Notes: generated by a model not told the origin, from the sequence alone. A stretch of 64,000 bases of DNA from Metabacillus bambusae (GCF_017497975.1 NZ_JAGDEL010000015.1:62001-126000), one strand, 5' to 3'. Positions 38,337 to 47,098 are shown, numbered from the stretch's first letter. Translations and numbers: made by a program.

Positions 38337-38657
38337 TTATTTAAAAGAATTGGATAAAAATTCAATTACCTGTTCAGGCGTTTTTGCGTTCGCGCTATGT
38401 AGGTGCGATTGCTTTTCTCCATCTTTAAATACTAAAAGACTTGGAATCCCCATCACATCATATTTCTCAGCTATTTCTGGAAACTCATCCTTGTCGATTT
38501 CGTACATTGAAACATTTTGTACTTCCTCAAATACTGATGGAAGAAACATATCCATTCGTTTACAATCAGGACACCAGTCTGTGACAAATTTTATGACTAC
38601 AGATTCCTTACTAGAGATTAATTCTTGAAATTGATTTTGAGTTTTTACTTGTTCCAT
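38337..38657 (-). CDS. Thioredoxin family protein
   Basis: 106 residues from the ATG at 38657 (GAGGTGAT upstream). Thioredoxin fold with active site TDWCPDCKRMD, that is CPDC (Cys29, Cys32) instead of the usual CGPC, and the cis-proline segment MGIPSLLVFKDG. This variant is found in YtpP-like Bacillus thioredoxins. Cytoplasmic: no signal peptide. Likely thiol-disulfide reductase or de-bacillithiolation-type redoxin; partner unknown. Monocistronic, with its own terminator. Confidence 0.88.
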   Translation of the reverse strand: MEQVKTQNQFQELISSKESVVIKFVTDWCPDCKRMDMFLPSVFEEVQNVSMYEIDKDEFPEIAEKYDVMGIPSLLVFKDGEKQSHLHSANAKTPEQVIEFLSNSFK

Positions 38658-38874
38658 TGTTATCACCTCAAAGCTATTTTAACCAATAAGCAAAGAAAAA
38701 ACAGTAATCTAGCTTGTATTATCCAGCTTTCATATTATCTTCCTTATAAATAGCTTATCTTAGAGACTGATTAAGGTAAACATTAGTCATTTTCACAACA
38801 CTATTCACTGATAGATGTAACTACTAAGATCAAATAAAGATTGATAGGTAAAAGGAATAGAAGGAGAACTCTTA

Positions 38875-38919
38875 ATGCTTGACGAAGAAGACTATCGAAT
38901 GTATACTTACTTACAATAA
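38875..38919 (+). CDS. Possible 14-residue leader peptide before ribA
   Basis: A strong GAAGGAG stands five bases before an ATG that opens MLDEEDYRMYTYLQ and a TAA at 38917. The last codons overlap a perfect hairpin, CTTACTTA-CAA-TAAGTAAG (38906-38924). The ribA start is 76 bases further. A translated leader overlapping a hairpin could act in attenuation, but no terminator T-run follows and the peptide could equally be a gene remnant. The rest of 38658-38994 shows no riboswitch that I recognise. Confidence 0.35.
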   Translation: MLDEEDYRMYTYLQ

Positions 38920-38994
38920 GTAAGTTATTGATTAAAAAGTTATTGGAGATTTCATATAGATGCTACAATATTTATTGTATGAGGAGGAAGGTCT

Positions 38995-39759
38995 ATGATC
39001 ATCGAAAAATCTACAGAAAGCCCGTTAAACAAAATAAAGGAAAAGGTACAAATTGTCACTCATGGTGACAGGTCTACGTTTATTGTTGGACCAATTAATC
39101 TGCCAGTTCAATTAGACGGAGAGACAGTGTTTTTTAAGTGGTATAGCTGGTTAGATGTTCAAATGATTGAAGGGATGCAAGCAGAGAATCAAGTAGAAGA
39201 ATTGATTAAAAGTCTGCCACAGGCTAATTTAGCAAATAACCAACAATCAAGTGTTTTAGTCTACGGAGACTTTGAGCACGCAGAAGATGCACTAATTCGT
39301 ATGCATAGTATTTGTCATACTGGAGATATTTTTGGTAGTAAGAGATGTGATTGCGGTTTCCAATTAAAACAATCAATGAAAATGATTTCCGAGCATGGGG
39401 CTGGGGCACTTTTCTATCTTGCTAATCATGAAGGTAGAGGAATTGGATTATTCAGTAAGGCACTTGCGTACCTACTTCAAGAAGAGGGCTTAGATACTGT
39501 CGAGGCGAATGAACAGTTAGGTTTCTTGGATGATTCCAGAAACTATGATGAAGCGATTAGAGTATTAAAAACACTTCGTCAATTACCTGTTACATTAATT
39601 ACGAATAATCCTAATAAACTTAAGGCCTTGCAGAGTTCAGGCGCAAACGTTTCTGGACGAATTCCATTATGGGGAGATATTTCAAGGTATAATAAACATT
39701 ATCTAGAAACGAAAATGGAGAGAGCTGGTCATTTTAGAGGAGGATATCCGATTGAGTGA
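38995..39759 (+). CDS. ribA: GTP cyclohydrolase II (RibA-type, stand-alone)
   Basis: 254 residues. Zinc ligands Cys107, Cys118 and Cys120 in CHTGDIFGSKRCDCG have the same spacing as in E. coli RibA, and NHEGRGIGL (144-152) is the second family motif. It opens GTP to 2,5-diamino-6-ribosylamino-pyrimidinone phosphate, the first riboflavin step. The enzyme is not fused to RibB, unlike B. subtilis RibA, and has about 50 extra N-terminal residues. The stop overlaps ribD by eight bases. No FMN riboswitch or other rib genes are nearby, so the pair may serve a special pool. Confidence 0.88.
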   Translation: MIIEKSTESPLNKIKEKVQIVTHGDRSTFIVGPINLPVQLDGETVFFKWYSWLDVQMIEGMQAENQVEELIKSLPQANLANNQQSSVLVYGDFEHAEDALIRMHSICHTGDIFGSKRCDCGFQLKQSMKMISEHGAGALFYLANHEGRGIGLFSKALAYLLQEEGLDTVEANEQLGFLDDSRNYDEAIRVLKTLRQLPVTLITNNPNKLKALQSSGANVSGRIPLWGDISRYNKHYLETKMERAGHFRGGYPIE

Positions 39760-40849
39760 ACATGAGTTTTATATGAATTTAAGCCTAAATAATGCAAAGG
39801 CAATGAAGGGTCAGACTGAACCAAATCCACTTGTAGGGGCGGTTGTCGTCAATCATAACAGAATTGTAGGTGTGGGTGCTCATTTAAAGGCAGGAGAACC
39901 TCATGCAGAAATTCATGCATTACGGATGGCAGGAGAACAGGCAAAGGGAGGGACAATATATGTAACTCTTGAGCCTTGTTCACATCATGGGAGAACAGGT
40001 CCTTGTGCTGAGGCAATTGTAAAGGCTGGGATAAAGAAAGTAATTGTTGCTACATTAGACCCAAATCCCGTTGTAGCAGGAAATGGGATTTCAATTTTAA
40101 AAAATGCAAATATTGAAGTCCTAATTGGAGTTTGTGAAGAAGAGTCTAGAAAAATGAATGAAGTATTTAATAAGTTTATTGTTAAAAAGCAGCCGTTCAT
40201 CACATTAAAATCAGCGACGACGCTAGACGGTAAGATTTCATCATTTACATGGGACAGCAAATGGATAACCTCTGAGGAAGCGCGTAAAGATGTTCATCAG
40301 CTTCGCCATGAGAATGTAGGTATTCTGGTAGGAGTTCATACAGTGATTAAGGATGACCCTGAATTAACAACAAGAATTCCAAATGGTCGAAATCCAATCC
40401 GGATCATTTTAGATAGCACGCTACGTATTCCTTTAGATTCTAAAGTGGTAACAGATCAAAAAGCTCAAACATGGATTTTTACCTCAAAACAATATTCAGC
40501 AAATACAAAGAAAAAGCTTGAACAACTAGGTTGTAAAGTATTTGTCACAAGTGGTGAGAGCCGCGTTGATTTACATGATACGCTGACGATTCTAGGAGAG
40601 CACTCTGTATCATCAGTTCTAATCGAAGGTGGCGGTGAAGTGAATGCATCTTTCTTGGCTGAACAATTAGTTGATAAACTGGTTCTCTATATTGCTCCTA
40701 AATTAATCGGTGGAAAGCAATCACCTGGCTTTTTTGCAGGCACAGGGATTGAAAAAATGGCTGATGCAATTGAAATTGATGAAATGGACATTCAAAAGAT
40801 CGGTAAGGACTTTAAAGTTACAGGCTATCCAGTATACAAAGCTTTATAA
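39752..40849 (+). CDS. ribD: Bifunctional pyrimidine deaminase/reductase RibD
   Basis: 365 residues. N-terminal cytidine-deaminase fold with zinc site HAEIHAL (about 50-56) and LEPCSHHGRTGPCAEA (about 74-89). C-terminal RibD_C reductase from about 145 with TLKSATTLDGKI, DSTLRIPLDSKV and SVLIEGGGEVNASFL. It deaminates and then reduces the product of RibA. Translationally coupled to ribA (overlap of eight bases, AGGAGGA upstream). Together they convert GTP to 5-amino-6-ribitylamino-uracil phosphate. A duplicate of a main rib operon elsewhere in the genome is likely but cannot be seen here. Confidence 0.92.
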   Translation: MSEHEFYMNLSLNNAKAMKGQTEPNPLVGAVVVNHNRIVGVGAHLKAGEPHAEIHALRMAGEQAKGGTIYVTLEPCSHHGRTGPCAEAIVKAGIKKVIVATLDPNPVVAGNGISILKNANIEVLIGVCEEESRKMNEVFNKFIVKKQPFITLKSATTLDGKISSFTWDSKWITSEEARKDVHQLRHENVGILVGVHTVIKDDPELTTRIPNGRNPIRIILDSTLRIPLDSKVVTDQKAQTWIFTSKQYSANTKKKLEQLGCKVFVTSGESRVDLHDTLTILGEHSVSSVLIEGGGEVNASFLAEQLVDKLVLYIAPKLIGGKQSPGFFAGTGIEKMADAIEIDEMDIQKIGKDFKVTGYPVYKAL

Positions 40850-40856
40850 ATCTATA

Positions 40857-40903
40857 AAACACTTTCTAAAAAGGGATATAAATCTTCTTAGGAAGTGTTT
40901 TTC
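40857..40903 (+). terminator. Terminator after ribD
   Basis: AAACACTT and AAGTGTTT, extended by CTAA/TTAG with a mismatch, enclose a 19-base loop and are followed by TTCTTT. It closes ribAD. Confidence 0.7.
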
Positions 40904-41135
40904 TTTATAGAGGTATTGCGATTATGATCAGGATAGAGTAAAATAAAACCAAGTAAACGCATAAGAATTATAAAATATATTAAATTGATAAATTTTTTTT
41001 AAGAAGACAATTATAAATATTGACTTAGTGTTCTCGAGTTGAATGCTAATCAAGAAGTAAAGGGAGACCTTTGACATCTTAAGCAAGTCAGACTTAGGAA
41101 AGGCGCTTTAGCCTTCCTTTTAAGGAGGAATTGAT

Positions 41136-41927
41136 ATGAACGTGGAATTGTATCCAGTTGTTGAAGGTGCAGAAAGCCTATTTTTTTCAGGAGATGAAAT
41201 TGGTGTGTTACTCTGCCACGGGTTTAATGGAACGCCACAAAGCATGCAATATATTGGAGAACAACTTACTAAATATGGCTATACTGTATCCATCCCTCGC
41301 TTAAACGGTCATGGTACACATTATCTAGATATGGAAACGAGCACCTATGAAGATTGGATATCTGGTCTACAAACTGCCTATAACCATTTAAAAAAACAAT
41401 GTGAAAAGGTGTTTATCGTAGGCCAATCAATGGGTGGGGCCTTAACACTACAATTGGCAGCAAACAACCAGAACGTGGATGGGATATTCCTAATTAATGC
41501 AGCTGTAACAGATGTTTGTTATAAGGAATTTCGTAACATGGCTAAGCCAGCCTATGTTCAAGAAGGTTCTCCAGATATAAATAAATCTTCCGTTTTTGAA
41601 ATAACGTATGAAAAAGTGCCATTAAAAGCAATTCATCAGCTTTTACACTTAATGGATGACACAAAGAAAAAAGTCTCACGTGTTTCGAGTCCAACGATTA
41701 TTTTTAAATCGGCAATTGATCACGTTGTACCTCCAACAAATTCAGAGTTTATTTTTGATCAAGTGAATACAACTGAGAAAAAAATGATTGTCTTAGAAAA
41801 TTCCTATCACGTTGCATCAATGGATCATGATGCACCACTCATTGTGGAGCAAATTCATCAACATATAAAAAAATTGATTACAGATAAAACAGTTAAATAT
41901 ACAAGTGAAAAGTGGATAACTGCATAG
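41136..41927 (+). CDS. Alpha/beta hydrolase, Est30-like carboxylesterase
   Basis: 263 residues. Oxyanion region LLCHGFNGTPQSM (about 26-38), nucleophile Ser in VGQSMGGAL (about 95-103), a late Asp in SAIDHVVPP and catalytic His in LENSYHVASMDHD. This is the fold and motif order of Geobacillus Est30 and of monoglyceride-lipase-like carboxylesterases. Cytoplasmic. A second, shorter member lies at 53452. GGAGG precedes the ATG. A weak hairpin (GGAAAGGC/GCCTTCC, 41097-41120) sits in its leader. Natural substrate unknown. Confidence 0.85.
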   Translation: MNVELYPVVEGAESLFFSGDEIGVLLCHGFNGTPQSMQYIGEQLTKYGYTVSIPRLNGHGTHYLDMETSTYEDWISGLQTAYNHLKKQCEKVFIVGQSMGGALTLQLAANNQNVDGIFLINAAVTDVCYKEFRNMAKPAYVQEGSPDINKSSVFEITYEKVPLKAIHQLLHLMDDTKKKVSRVSSPTIIFKSAIDHVVPPTNSEFIFDQVNTTEKKMIVLENSYHVASMDHDAPLIVEQIHQHIKKLITDKTVKYTSEKWITA

Positions 41928-41968
41928 GTTATCCACAACTTGTTCACATTTCCACGCGTTTATCCACA
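41911..41968. promoter_or_regulatory. Cluster of DnaA-box-like sequences
   Basis: Perfect TTATCCACA occurs at 41929-41937 and 41960-41968. One-mismatch versions lie at 41940-41948 (TTGTTCACA) and, inverted, at 41911-41919 (AGTGGATAA). Four boxes in 58 bp across the end of the esterase gene and its downstream region are far more than chance expects for a nine-base word. B. subtilis has chromosomal DnaA-box clusters outside oriC that titrate DnaA. Confidence 0.6.
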
Positions 41969-42020
41969 AAAATGTAAACACTTAACATGGAAAAATAACT
42001 CATAATGTAGTGATCTTCAT

Positions 42021-43010
42021 TTAGGAAAACTGTTTAGAGGTATCACTAGGTGTGACTTCTAATTGATCAGTTCTTGATACATAGCTATGTAAAACCATTC
42101 CGCCAACAACTAAAACCATCCCTATTAGAGAAATAGGTGTAGGGAGTGGTGCACTTAGGAAAAGAATTTCACCAAATAATGCAAAAAGAACTTGAATAGA
42201 TTGCGTTGCTTCTACAGCTGCGAGCTTTGCCATATTATGTTGAACTAAATTTGTAGCTTGGAAAAAAAGTAGGGTTGCAATTAACCCTGAACATATTGCG
42301 ACGAAAAACGATTGAACAGTTTGAGTTTTGGAAGGAAGCCCAGTTGTTGACAATGCAATAATAGATAGGGTAATCCAAAAAGGTAAACTGCCTAAAGTCA
42401 TCCCAAGAACACGCTGAAATACATCTAGTCTACCTTCACAAAGTGACATCATTTTTCGATTTCCAAGTGGATAGGCAAACGATGCGATAATCACTGGTAT
42501 AATACTTAAAAGCACAGGCTTTATTGATAATTGAGTTGCGTGTTCATATTGCATGACACCAACACCAATAATAATGATAAGTGACATACATAACCCTTTA
42601 AATGGGATTTGCCCTCTTACTTTTATCGAGCCATTAGTCGTTTTTATTTCTTCATAAAACAAGGGAACGAGGAGTGAACCAGATAGGATCGTGATCTGCC
42701 AAGTTGCAGCTATGAGCCATCCTGGTCCATATGCGCCAGCGAAGCAAATCGGAGCATAAAATAAACCGAAACCAATAGTACCCCATAGCAGCCATTGGGA
42801 TGGATTTTTTTTCATTTCTTTCCAAAGTGCTATCCACTTTTTTCTCCAGATCACAATGAAAAATAAAAAAGGAAGCATGAAAAAATAACGTAATGAGGCA
42901 CTCCATAACCAACTTCCCCCTGAGAGTTCCATTGAACGATTTAACACAAATGTAAACGCAAAAAAGAAGGATGAACAAATCCCAAGTACAATAGATCTCA
43001 ATACAATCAC
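42021..43010 (-). CDS. Multidrug resistance efflux transporter family (EamA-like) protein
   Basis: 329 residues with about ten membrane helices in two five-helix repeats, the drug/metabolite transporter layout. The N-terminus ICSSFFFAFTFVLNRSMELSGGSWLWSASLRYFFMLP and the second-half KLAAVEATQSIQVLFALFGEILFL fit the multidrug resistance efflux transporter family (PF13536). Ends in a hydrophilic tail. Monocistronic, minus strand. Substrate unknown. Confidence 0.85.
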   Translation of the reverse strand: MIVLRSIVLGICSSFFFAFTFVLNRSMELSGGSWLWSASLRYFFMLPFLFFIVIWRKKWIALWKEMKKNPSQWLLWGTIGFGLFYAPICFAGAYGPGWLIAATWQITILSGSLLVPLFYEEIKTTNGSIKVRGQIPFKGLCMSLIIIIGVGVMQYEHATQLSIKPVLLSIIPVIIASFAYPLGNRKMMSLCEGRLDVFQRVLGMTLGSLPFWITLSIIALSTTGLPSKTQTVQSFFVAICSGLIATLLFFQATNLVQHNMAKLAAVEATQSIQVLFALFGEILFLSAPLPTPISLIGMVLVVGGMVLHSYVSRTDQLEVTPSDTSKQFS

Positions 43011-43197
43011 CTCTGTTTAACAAGTTTGACTATGTACTAATGATAGTAACTAAACTGACCTTACTATACCATAATTTTATTTCCGTTCATAAAGCTTTCT
43101 GATTATTGATAAAAGTCATGCTTATCCTTGTTAAAAACAACATATGGAAATATAATCAAATTAGTATGTACCAAAACGAAATAGGGAGAGATTATGG

Positions 43198-43719
43198 ATG
43201 AGAAAAAGCCTGCAATATCCTATCGGTGAGTTTATTGTCCCTAAAAAAGTAACTGGAGATGATATCAATCAATGGATTTTAGACATTGAAGAAACGCCTG
43301 CACTCTTGAAATTTGCACTAGATGGTATTTCACAGCAATTAATTGATACTGCATACCGCCCCGGTGGATGGACTTTAAGACAAGTCGTACATCATCTTGC
43401 TGATAGTCATATGAATAGTTATATTCGTTTTAAGCTAGCGCTAACAGAGGATAAACCAACGATAAAAGCTTATGATGAAACAGCATGGGCATCTTTGTCA
43501 GACTCTACACAGTTACCAATAGAAATATCCCTTCTACTTTTAGAATCGCTTCATAAACGATGGGTATACCTACTACGATCTATGCCCCCAACTGATTTTG
43601 AAAAAACCTTTTATCATCCAGGTATGAAAACCCATATGTCCTTAGCCACAACTTTGGCTCTATACTCTTGGCATGGGAAGCATCATATTGAACATATTAA
43701 ATTAGTGAAAGTACATTAA
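43198..43719 (+). CDS. bstA: Putative bacillithiol transferase (YfiT/BstA)
   Basis: 173 residues, nearly the 174 of B. subtilis YfiT and alignable throughout: LQYPIGEF, YRPGGWTLRQVVHHLADSHMNSYIRFKLALTED and LYSWHGKHHIEHI. Four-helix DinB fold with a metal-binding His triad (one His in VHHLADSHMN and two in WHGKHHIEH). YfiT-type proteins transfer bacillithiol to electrophiles or act as metal-dependent hydrolases. GGGAGA lies eight bases before the ATG; an ATG at 43194 is in another frame. Confidence 0.88.
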   Translation: MRKSLQYPIGEFIVPKKVTGDDINQWILDIEETPALLKFALDGISQQLIDTAYRPGGWTLRQVVHHLADSHMNSYIRFKLALTEDKPTIKAYDETAWASLSDSTQLPIEISLLLLESLHKRWVYLLRSMPPTDFEKTFYHPGMKTHMSLATTLALYSWHGKHHIEHIKLVKVH

Positions 43720-43833
43720 TAAGTAAATGAAGTAGTTATCCATTAGGGCTGCTTTTTATTTTATGAAAATAACATAGGATTGATGATTTTAGCTTTTGTT
43801 ATAAGAAATTATAACTTTTCTTACTCAGTTTTG

Positions 43834-43956
43834 GTGTCTAGCTCCAGCGCCTAGACCCTCTTAGGTCTATAGCCACTCAGGAATTGAAGACAAAGAACGT
43901 CTTCTATTCCTGAGCGTCTTATGCCTGTCGGGTCTGATCAAGGCGCTTGCGCTTTT
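43834..43956. repeat. Dispersed structured repeat, copy A
   Basis: 123 bp starting GTGTCTAGCTCCAGCGCC and ending AAGGCGCTTGCGCTTTT. The arms AGCGCCT/AGGCGCT close an outer stem; CTAGACC/GGTCTATAG forms a side hairpin; the central hairpin is CTCAGGAAT-tGAAGAC...GTCTTCt-ATTCCTGAG. Copies C and D keep the structure with different paired bases. The rest of the 43720-44042 gap is plain AT-rich DNA. Confidence 0.85.
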
Positions 43957-44042
43957 CTTAGGAAAATGGTGATAAAATCCTCCTTTATGAATAATATTGT
44001 ACAAGCGCTAAAATATTTGATTGTTATTCTGGAGGAAATGGA

Positions 44043-44669
44043 ATGAACATCATTTTTAGTTACATCTTTTTAGGATTATCTTTAGCGGCACCGATTGGTC
44101 CAGTAAATGCAGCTCAGTTAGATAAAGGAATTAAAGGAGGATTTTTTAATGCTTGGCTAGTAGGGTTAGGAGCAACTATTGCTGACCTTTTCTATATGCT
44201 TTTAGTTTATTTAGGTTTAGTAAACTTTCTTGAAATCCCCTTTATCAAATCCTTTTTATGGATATTTGGCTTTTTTGTTTTAGTATATACAGGGATGGAA
44301 AGTCTTCTAGGAGCAGGTAAAATAACGATACAAAACCAAAGAGCAAAGGTTACATATTCAAGATCATTTATGTCAGGATTTTTTATGTCTTTAGCTAATC
44401 CACTTACCATTATGTTTTGGTTGGGTATTTATGGATCTGTTTTAGCAAATGCAGTCACGTCTTACAGTACAAATCAATTAATTCTTTATAGCTCTGCAAT
44501 AATAATAGGGCTACTAATTTGGGATTTTACTATGGCATGTGTAGCGAGTACGTTTCGAAGGTTTTTAACGAATCAACTACTTATCACAATTTCAGTTATA
44601 TCTGGCTTGTCTTTAATTGGTTTTGGTCTGTACTTTGGTTATCAAGCATTCAACCTACTAGTAAATTAG
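44043..44669 (+). CDS. LysE/RhtB family amino-acid exporter
   Basis: 208 residues, six membrane helices. N-terminal GLSLAAPIGPVNAAQLDKGIKGGFF carries the family's P-I-G-P motif (residues 17-20), and SFMSGFFMSLANPLTIMFWLGIYG matches the conserved second motif. Exports amino acids or related metabolites; the particular substrate cannot be inferred. GGAGG precedes the ATG. Monocistronic. Confidence 0.88.
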   Translation: MNIIFSYIFLGLSLAAPIGPVNAAQLDKGIKGGFFNAWLVGLGATIADLFYMLLVYLGLVNFLEIPFIKSFLWIFGFFVLVYTGMESLLGAGKITIQNQRAKVTYSRSFMSGFFMSLANPLTIMFWLGIYGSVLANAVTSYSTNQLILYSSAIIIGLLIWDFTMACVASTFRRFLTNQLLITISVISGLSLIGFGLYFGYQAFNLLVN

Positions 44670-44751
44670 TAAAACCGAAAGTGTGCTTTTAGACAGATTA
44701 CAATCAAAAATGATTTCCTATCTAAAGACTTATGTGAAAAGAGTTTGATCT

Positions 44752-44780
44752 AAAAGAGGGTGGTTAAGTCACCCTCTTTT
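44752..44780. terminator. Bidirectional terminator at the end of yuiD
   Basis: AAAAGAGGGTG pairs perfectly with CACCCTCTTTT over a seven-base loop. It overlaps the yuiD stop codon and lies convergent to the LysE gene. Confidence 0.8.
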
Positions 44781-45236
44781 ACTACTCTCTGTCATCGAAC
44801 TAAAAAGACCAATTAATATGCCTAATAAAGCTCCTCCTGCTACTTCAGCAGGTTGGTGACCTAAAAGCTCATTTAATTCTTTTTCTTGTTTAACATGAAA
44901 CAAACCTGGCATATGTCCTGAGAGTACTTCGATATCTGCATCTAGATCATTTACAATTTTAGCAATTTCACCTGTATGTCTTCGAATTCCTTGTGCATCA
45001 TACATGACAATAATCCCAAAGATAACTGCTAAAGCAGTGTCGGTTGAATTCCAACCTTTTTTTGATGCGACATAGGTTGCTAAGGCTGACACTCCAGCAG
45101 AGTGGGAACTTGGCATTCCACCAGTTGTAAAGATCGGTCTCCAATCCCAAACACCATTTACCTTTTTATTTGTAAAAACCTTTAAACCTTGAGCTATTCC
45201 AATACCTGAAAGAGCTGTCCATATCCCACGATTCAT
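44769..45236 (-). CDS. yuiD: Divergent PAP2 family protein YuiD
   Basis: 155 residues from the ATG at 45236 (GAGGTGAA upstream); a longer frame to 45287 has no ribosome site. Divergent PAP2 (DUF212) family: IAQGLKVFTNKKVNGVWDWRPIFTTGGMPSSHSAGVSALATYV, with the phosphatase-like GGMPSSHS motif, and MYDAQGIRRHTGE. Several membrane helices. Acid-phosphatase/haloperoxidase-related membrane protein; B. subtilis YuiD has no proven reaction. Confidence 0.9.
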   Translation of the reverse strand: MNRGIWTALSGIGIAQGLKVFTNKKVNGVWDWRPIFTTGGMPSSHSAGVSALATYVASKKGWNSTDTALAVIFGIIVMYDAQGIRRHTGEIAKIVNDLDADIEVLSGHMPGLFHVKQEKELNELLGHQPAEVAGGALLGILIGLFSSMTESSKRG

Positions 45237-45534
45237 TTCATTCACCTCTATGTATGTAGTGTTTATCAAATTGGTTACGATATTCAAACAAGTAAATAAT
45301 TTTCATGGGATCATAATGAATAAATCATTCTATACCATTCATTCCTTTTTTAATTGGTAATAAAACCGTATAGAATAATGTTCCATTTTATGATGTCCTC
45401 GTCAATTTTAGACAAATTATTTCCCAAAGAATAATTGGATTTATATATTCGTCTTCTTCCCACTTTTAACAGTATTAAACACAATTGAGGTGAACTAACT
45501 AGCTCAAGAAGAGAGGAGAGTGGTATTGGTACCA

Positions 45535-45563
45535 ATAAAAAAAGAGAAGAAAGTTTCTTCTCT
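45535..45563 (-). terminator. Terminator after the LOG-family gene
   Basis: AGAGAAGAA and TTCTTCTCT pair, followed on the minus strand by seven T. It begins two bases after the LOG-family stop codon. Confidence 0.75.
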
Positions 45564-45564
45564 G

Positions 45565-46152
45565 TTACGTTTCCTCACGGTTAATCCATTTTGTTAGCTT
45601 AGGTGGTTCATAAGTTCTAAATTTTTCAATTAGCACGTGTGGATCTTTTTCGACAATGATCATTGATTGATATTCTGGCTTTAAAAATTGTTCTTCTATC
45701 ATATGATCAAAAAAAGTAAGCAATTTATCATAATAACTGTTACTATTTAACATGCCAATTGGTTTTTGATGCTCACCTAGCTGTGCCCAAGTATATACTT
45801 CGAAAAACTCTTCCATTGTTCCTGGACCACCTGGCAGGGCGATAAAACCATCAGATAACTCTTCCATTTTAGCCTTACGTTCATGCATTGTATTAACAAC
45901 AATTAGTTCTGTTAATTCAGTATGAGCAATTTCACGTGTCATCAACATTTTTGGAATTACACCAATTACATCGCCACCTGCTTGCAAGGCTGCGTTAGCT
46001 ACTGTGCCCATAATGCCTACTCTTGCACCACCATAAACTAGGGTTATCCCTTCTTTAGCTAACTGTGTGCCAAGCCGCTCTGCTTCATCTGTATAAATGG
46101 TAGAAGCTCCAGAGCTAGAACCGCAAAAAACACTAACACGTTTCAAATCCAT
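45565..46152 (-). CDS. LOG family protein (YvdD-like)
   Basis: 195 residues. Rossmann-like lysine-decarboxylase-like fold with SVFCGSSSG (residues 7-15), VYGGARVGIMG (about 39-49), and the catalytic PGGPGTMEEFFE (about 106-117). LOG proteins are nucleoside 5'-monophosphate phosphoribohydrolases (cytokinin-activating type); in bacteria they probably act in nucleotide salvage. It follows the YdcZ-like gene by nine bases in one operon. Confidence 0.9.
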   Translation of the reverse strand: MDLKRVSVFCGSSSGASTIYTDEAERLGTQLAKEGITLVYGGARVGIMGTVANAALQAGGDVIGVIPKMLMTREIAHTELTELIVVNTMHERKAKMEELSDGFIALPGGPGTMEEFFEVYTWAQLGEHQKPIGMLNSNSYYDKLLTFFDHMIEEQFLKPEYQSMIIVEKDPHVLIEKFRTYEPPKLTKWINREET

Positions 46153-46161
46153 TCACATCCT

Positions 46162-46602
46162 TTAAAATTTTTGAACTAAAATAACTCCTACTATAATTAG
46201 TAAAGCACCTAACATACGAGGGATTGTTACATGATGAACTGTTACCTGAAATAAACCGAAATGGTCAATCATAATAGAGGCCACTACCTGACCTGCTAGT
46301 ACGCAAGCAATGGTTGTTGCAGCACCGAGCCTTGGAATTAGGATAATGGAGGCAAAAACATAAAGAGCCCCTAAAAGTCCACCAGTCCATATCCACCATG
46401 GAGCAGTAGTTAGGCTTTTACCTAGATTCCATGACCCATGGATAAGTGTACCAATTAAGAGAACTAGTAGTCCTACTAAAAATGAAATCGTTGATGCTAG
46501 TAATGGTGTACCTACATAATTTTTAAGCTGAGCATTAATACTGACTTGGGCAGGTAATGCTAAACCGGCAATAAAGGCAAATATTATAAACAAAAACCAC
46601 AT
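46162..46602 (-). CDS. DMT family transporter, YdcZ (DUF606) type
   Basis: 146 residues with five membrane helices, half the size of EamA transporters, as is usual for the YdcZ family (PF04657). FAFIAGLALPAQVSINAQLKNYVGTPLLASTISFLVG and LGAATTIACVLAGQVVASIMIDHFGLF are the family's recognisable segments. Such proteins work as homo- or heterodimers. Substrate unknown. First gene of a two-gene operon with the LOG-family gene. Confidence 0.87.
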   Translation of the reverse strand: MWFLFIIFAFIAGLALPAQVSINAQLKNYVGTPLLASTISFLVGLLVLLIGTLIHGSWNLGKSLTTAPWWIWTGGLLGALYVFASIILIPRLGAATTIACVLAGQVVASIMIDHFGLFQVTVHHVTIPRMLGALLIIVGVILVQKF

Positions 46603-46969
46603 ATGTATCCTTCCTTCTATAAGCTGTCTTTCTTAGTGTAGATGGTTTTTTGAAATTTGGAAACTGGTTGTTCATAAAAAAGCTGACTAAAAAAACCAAA
46701 GGGTCAGACCTCTCTAACGCAATATATGTCTCTTAGTGAGAAAAATAATATTCATTTTTTTAGACATCCTACCGCAATTTCATTCCCTATATAGACTATT
46801 TACATAAATGCCTATTCCAATAGACGCGAATGTGATGATGATTGAAAAGAAAATCGCGGCATATGAACAGAAGTTTTCAAGCGTAAATGCGAAAAGGAAA
46901 GTAAGAATTCAAATGAAAATAAAGGCTATTTTCTAAGAGATTGTTTCTTTTAAAATAAAAACTAATTCA
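46603..46969. other. Gene-free gap with a possible gene remnant
   Basis: No complete gene. On the minus strand one frame (about 46795-46910) reads LENFCSYAAIFFSIIITF then GIGIYVNSLYRE and stop, like the last membrane helix of a protein, but upstream the frame is closed by a stop and lacks a start. Probably the decayed 3' end of a small membrane-protein gene, next to the dispersed repeat that starts at 46970. Confidence 0.35.
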
Positions 46970-47098
46970 GGTTGATTGGAGCGGAAGTGCGAGACTCCTG
47001 TGGGAGCAGCGGGACAGGTGAGACTCATGCAGGCGCATACGCCGAGGAGGCTCACCGCCCGCCCCGCGGAAAGCGAGCAAATGGAGCGGAAATCAACC
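46970..47098. repeat. GC-rich dispersed repeat element
   Basis: 129 bp, far richer in G+C than its surroundings, bounded by GGTTGATT and its exact inverse AATCAACC, with GGAGCGGAA directly repeated just inside both ends. The interior GACTCCTGTGGGAGCAGCGGG, GCAGGCGCATACGCCGAGG and CCCGCCCCGCGG parts fold into several hairpins. I have seen closely similar elements between genes of many Bacillaceae; they lack coding capacity and are presumably mobilised in trans. This copy supplies the stop codon of the DUF3784 gene. The plus-strand open frame in it is an artefact. Confidence 0.8.

Noticed and set aside
38658-38994. FMN riboswitch before ribA
   Set aside because: None of the conserved FMN-element helices could be recognised; only a short frame and a small hairpin were found.
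41040-41135. Riboswitch or T-box before the Est30-like gene
   Set aside because: Only a weak imperfect hairpin without T-run; no T-box, specifier loop or other known aptamer features.
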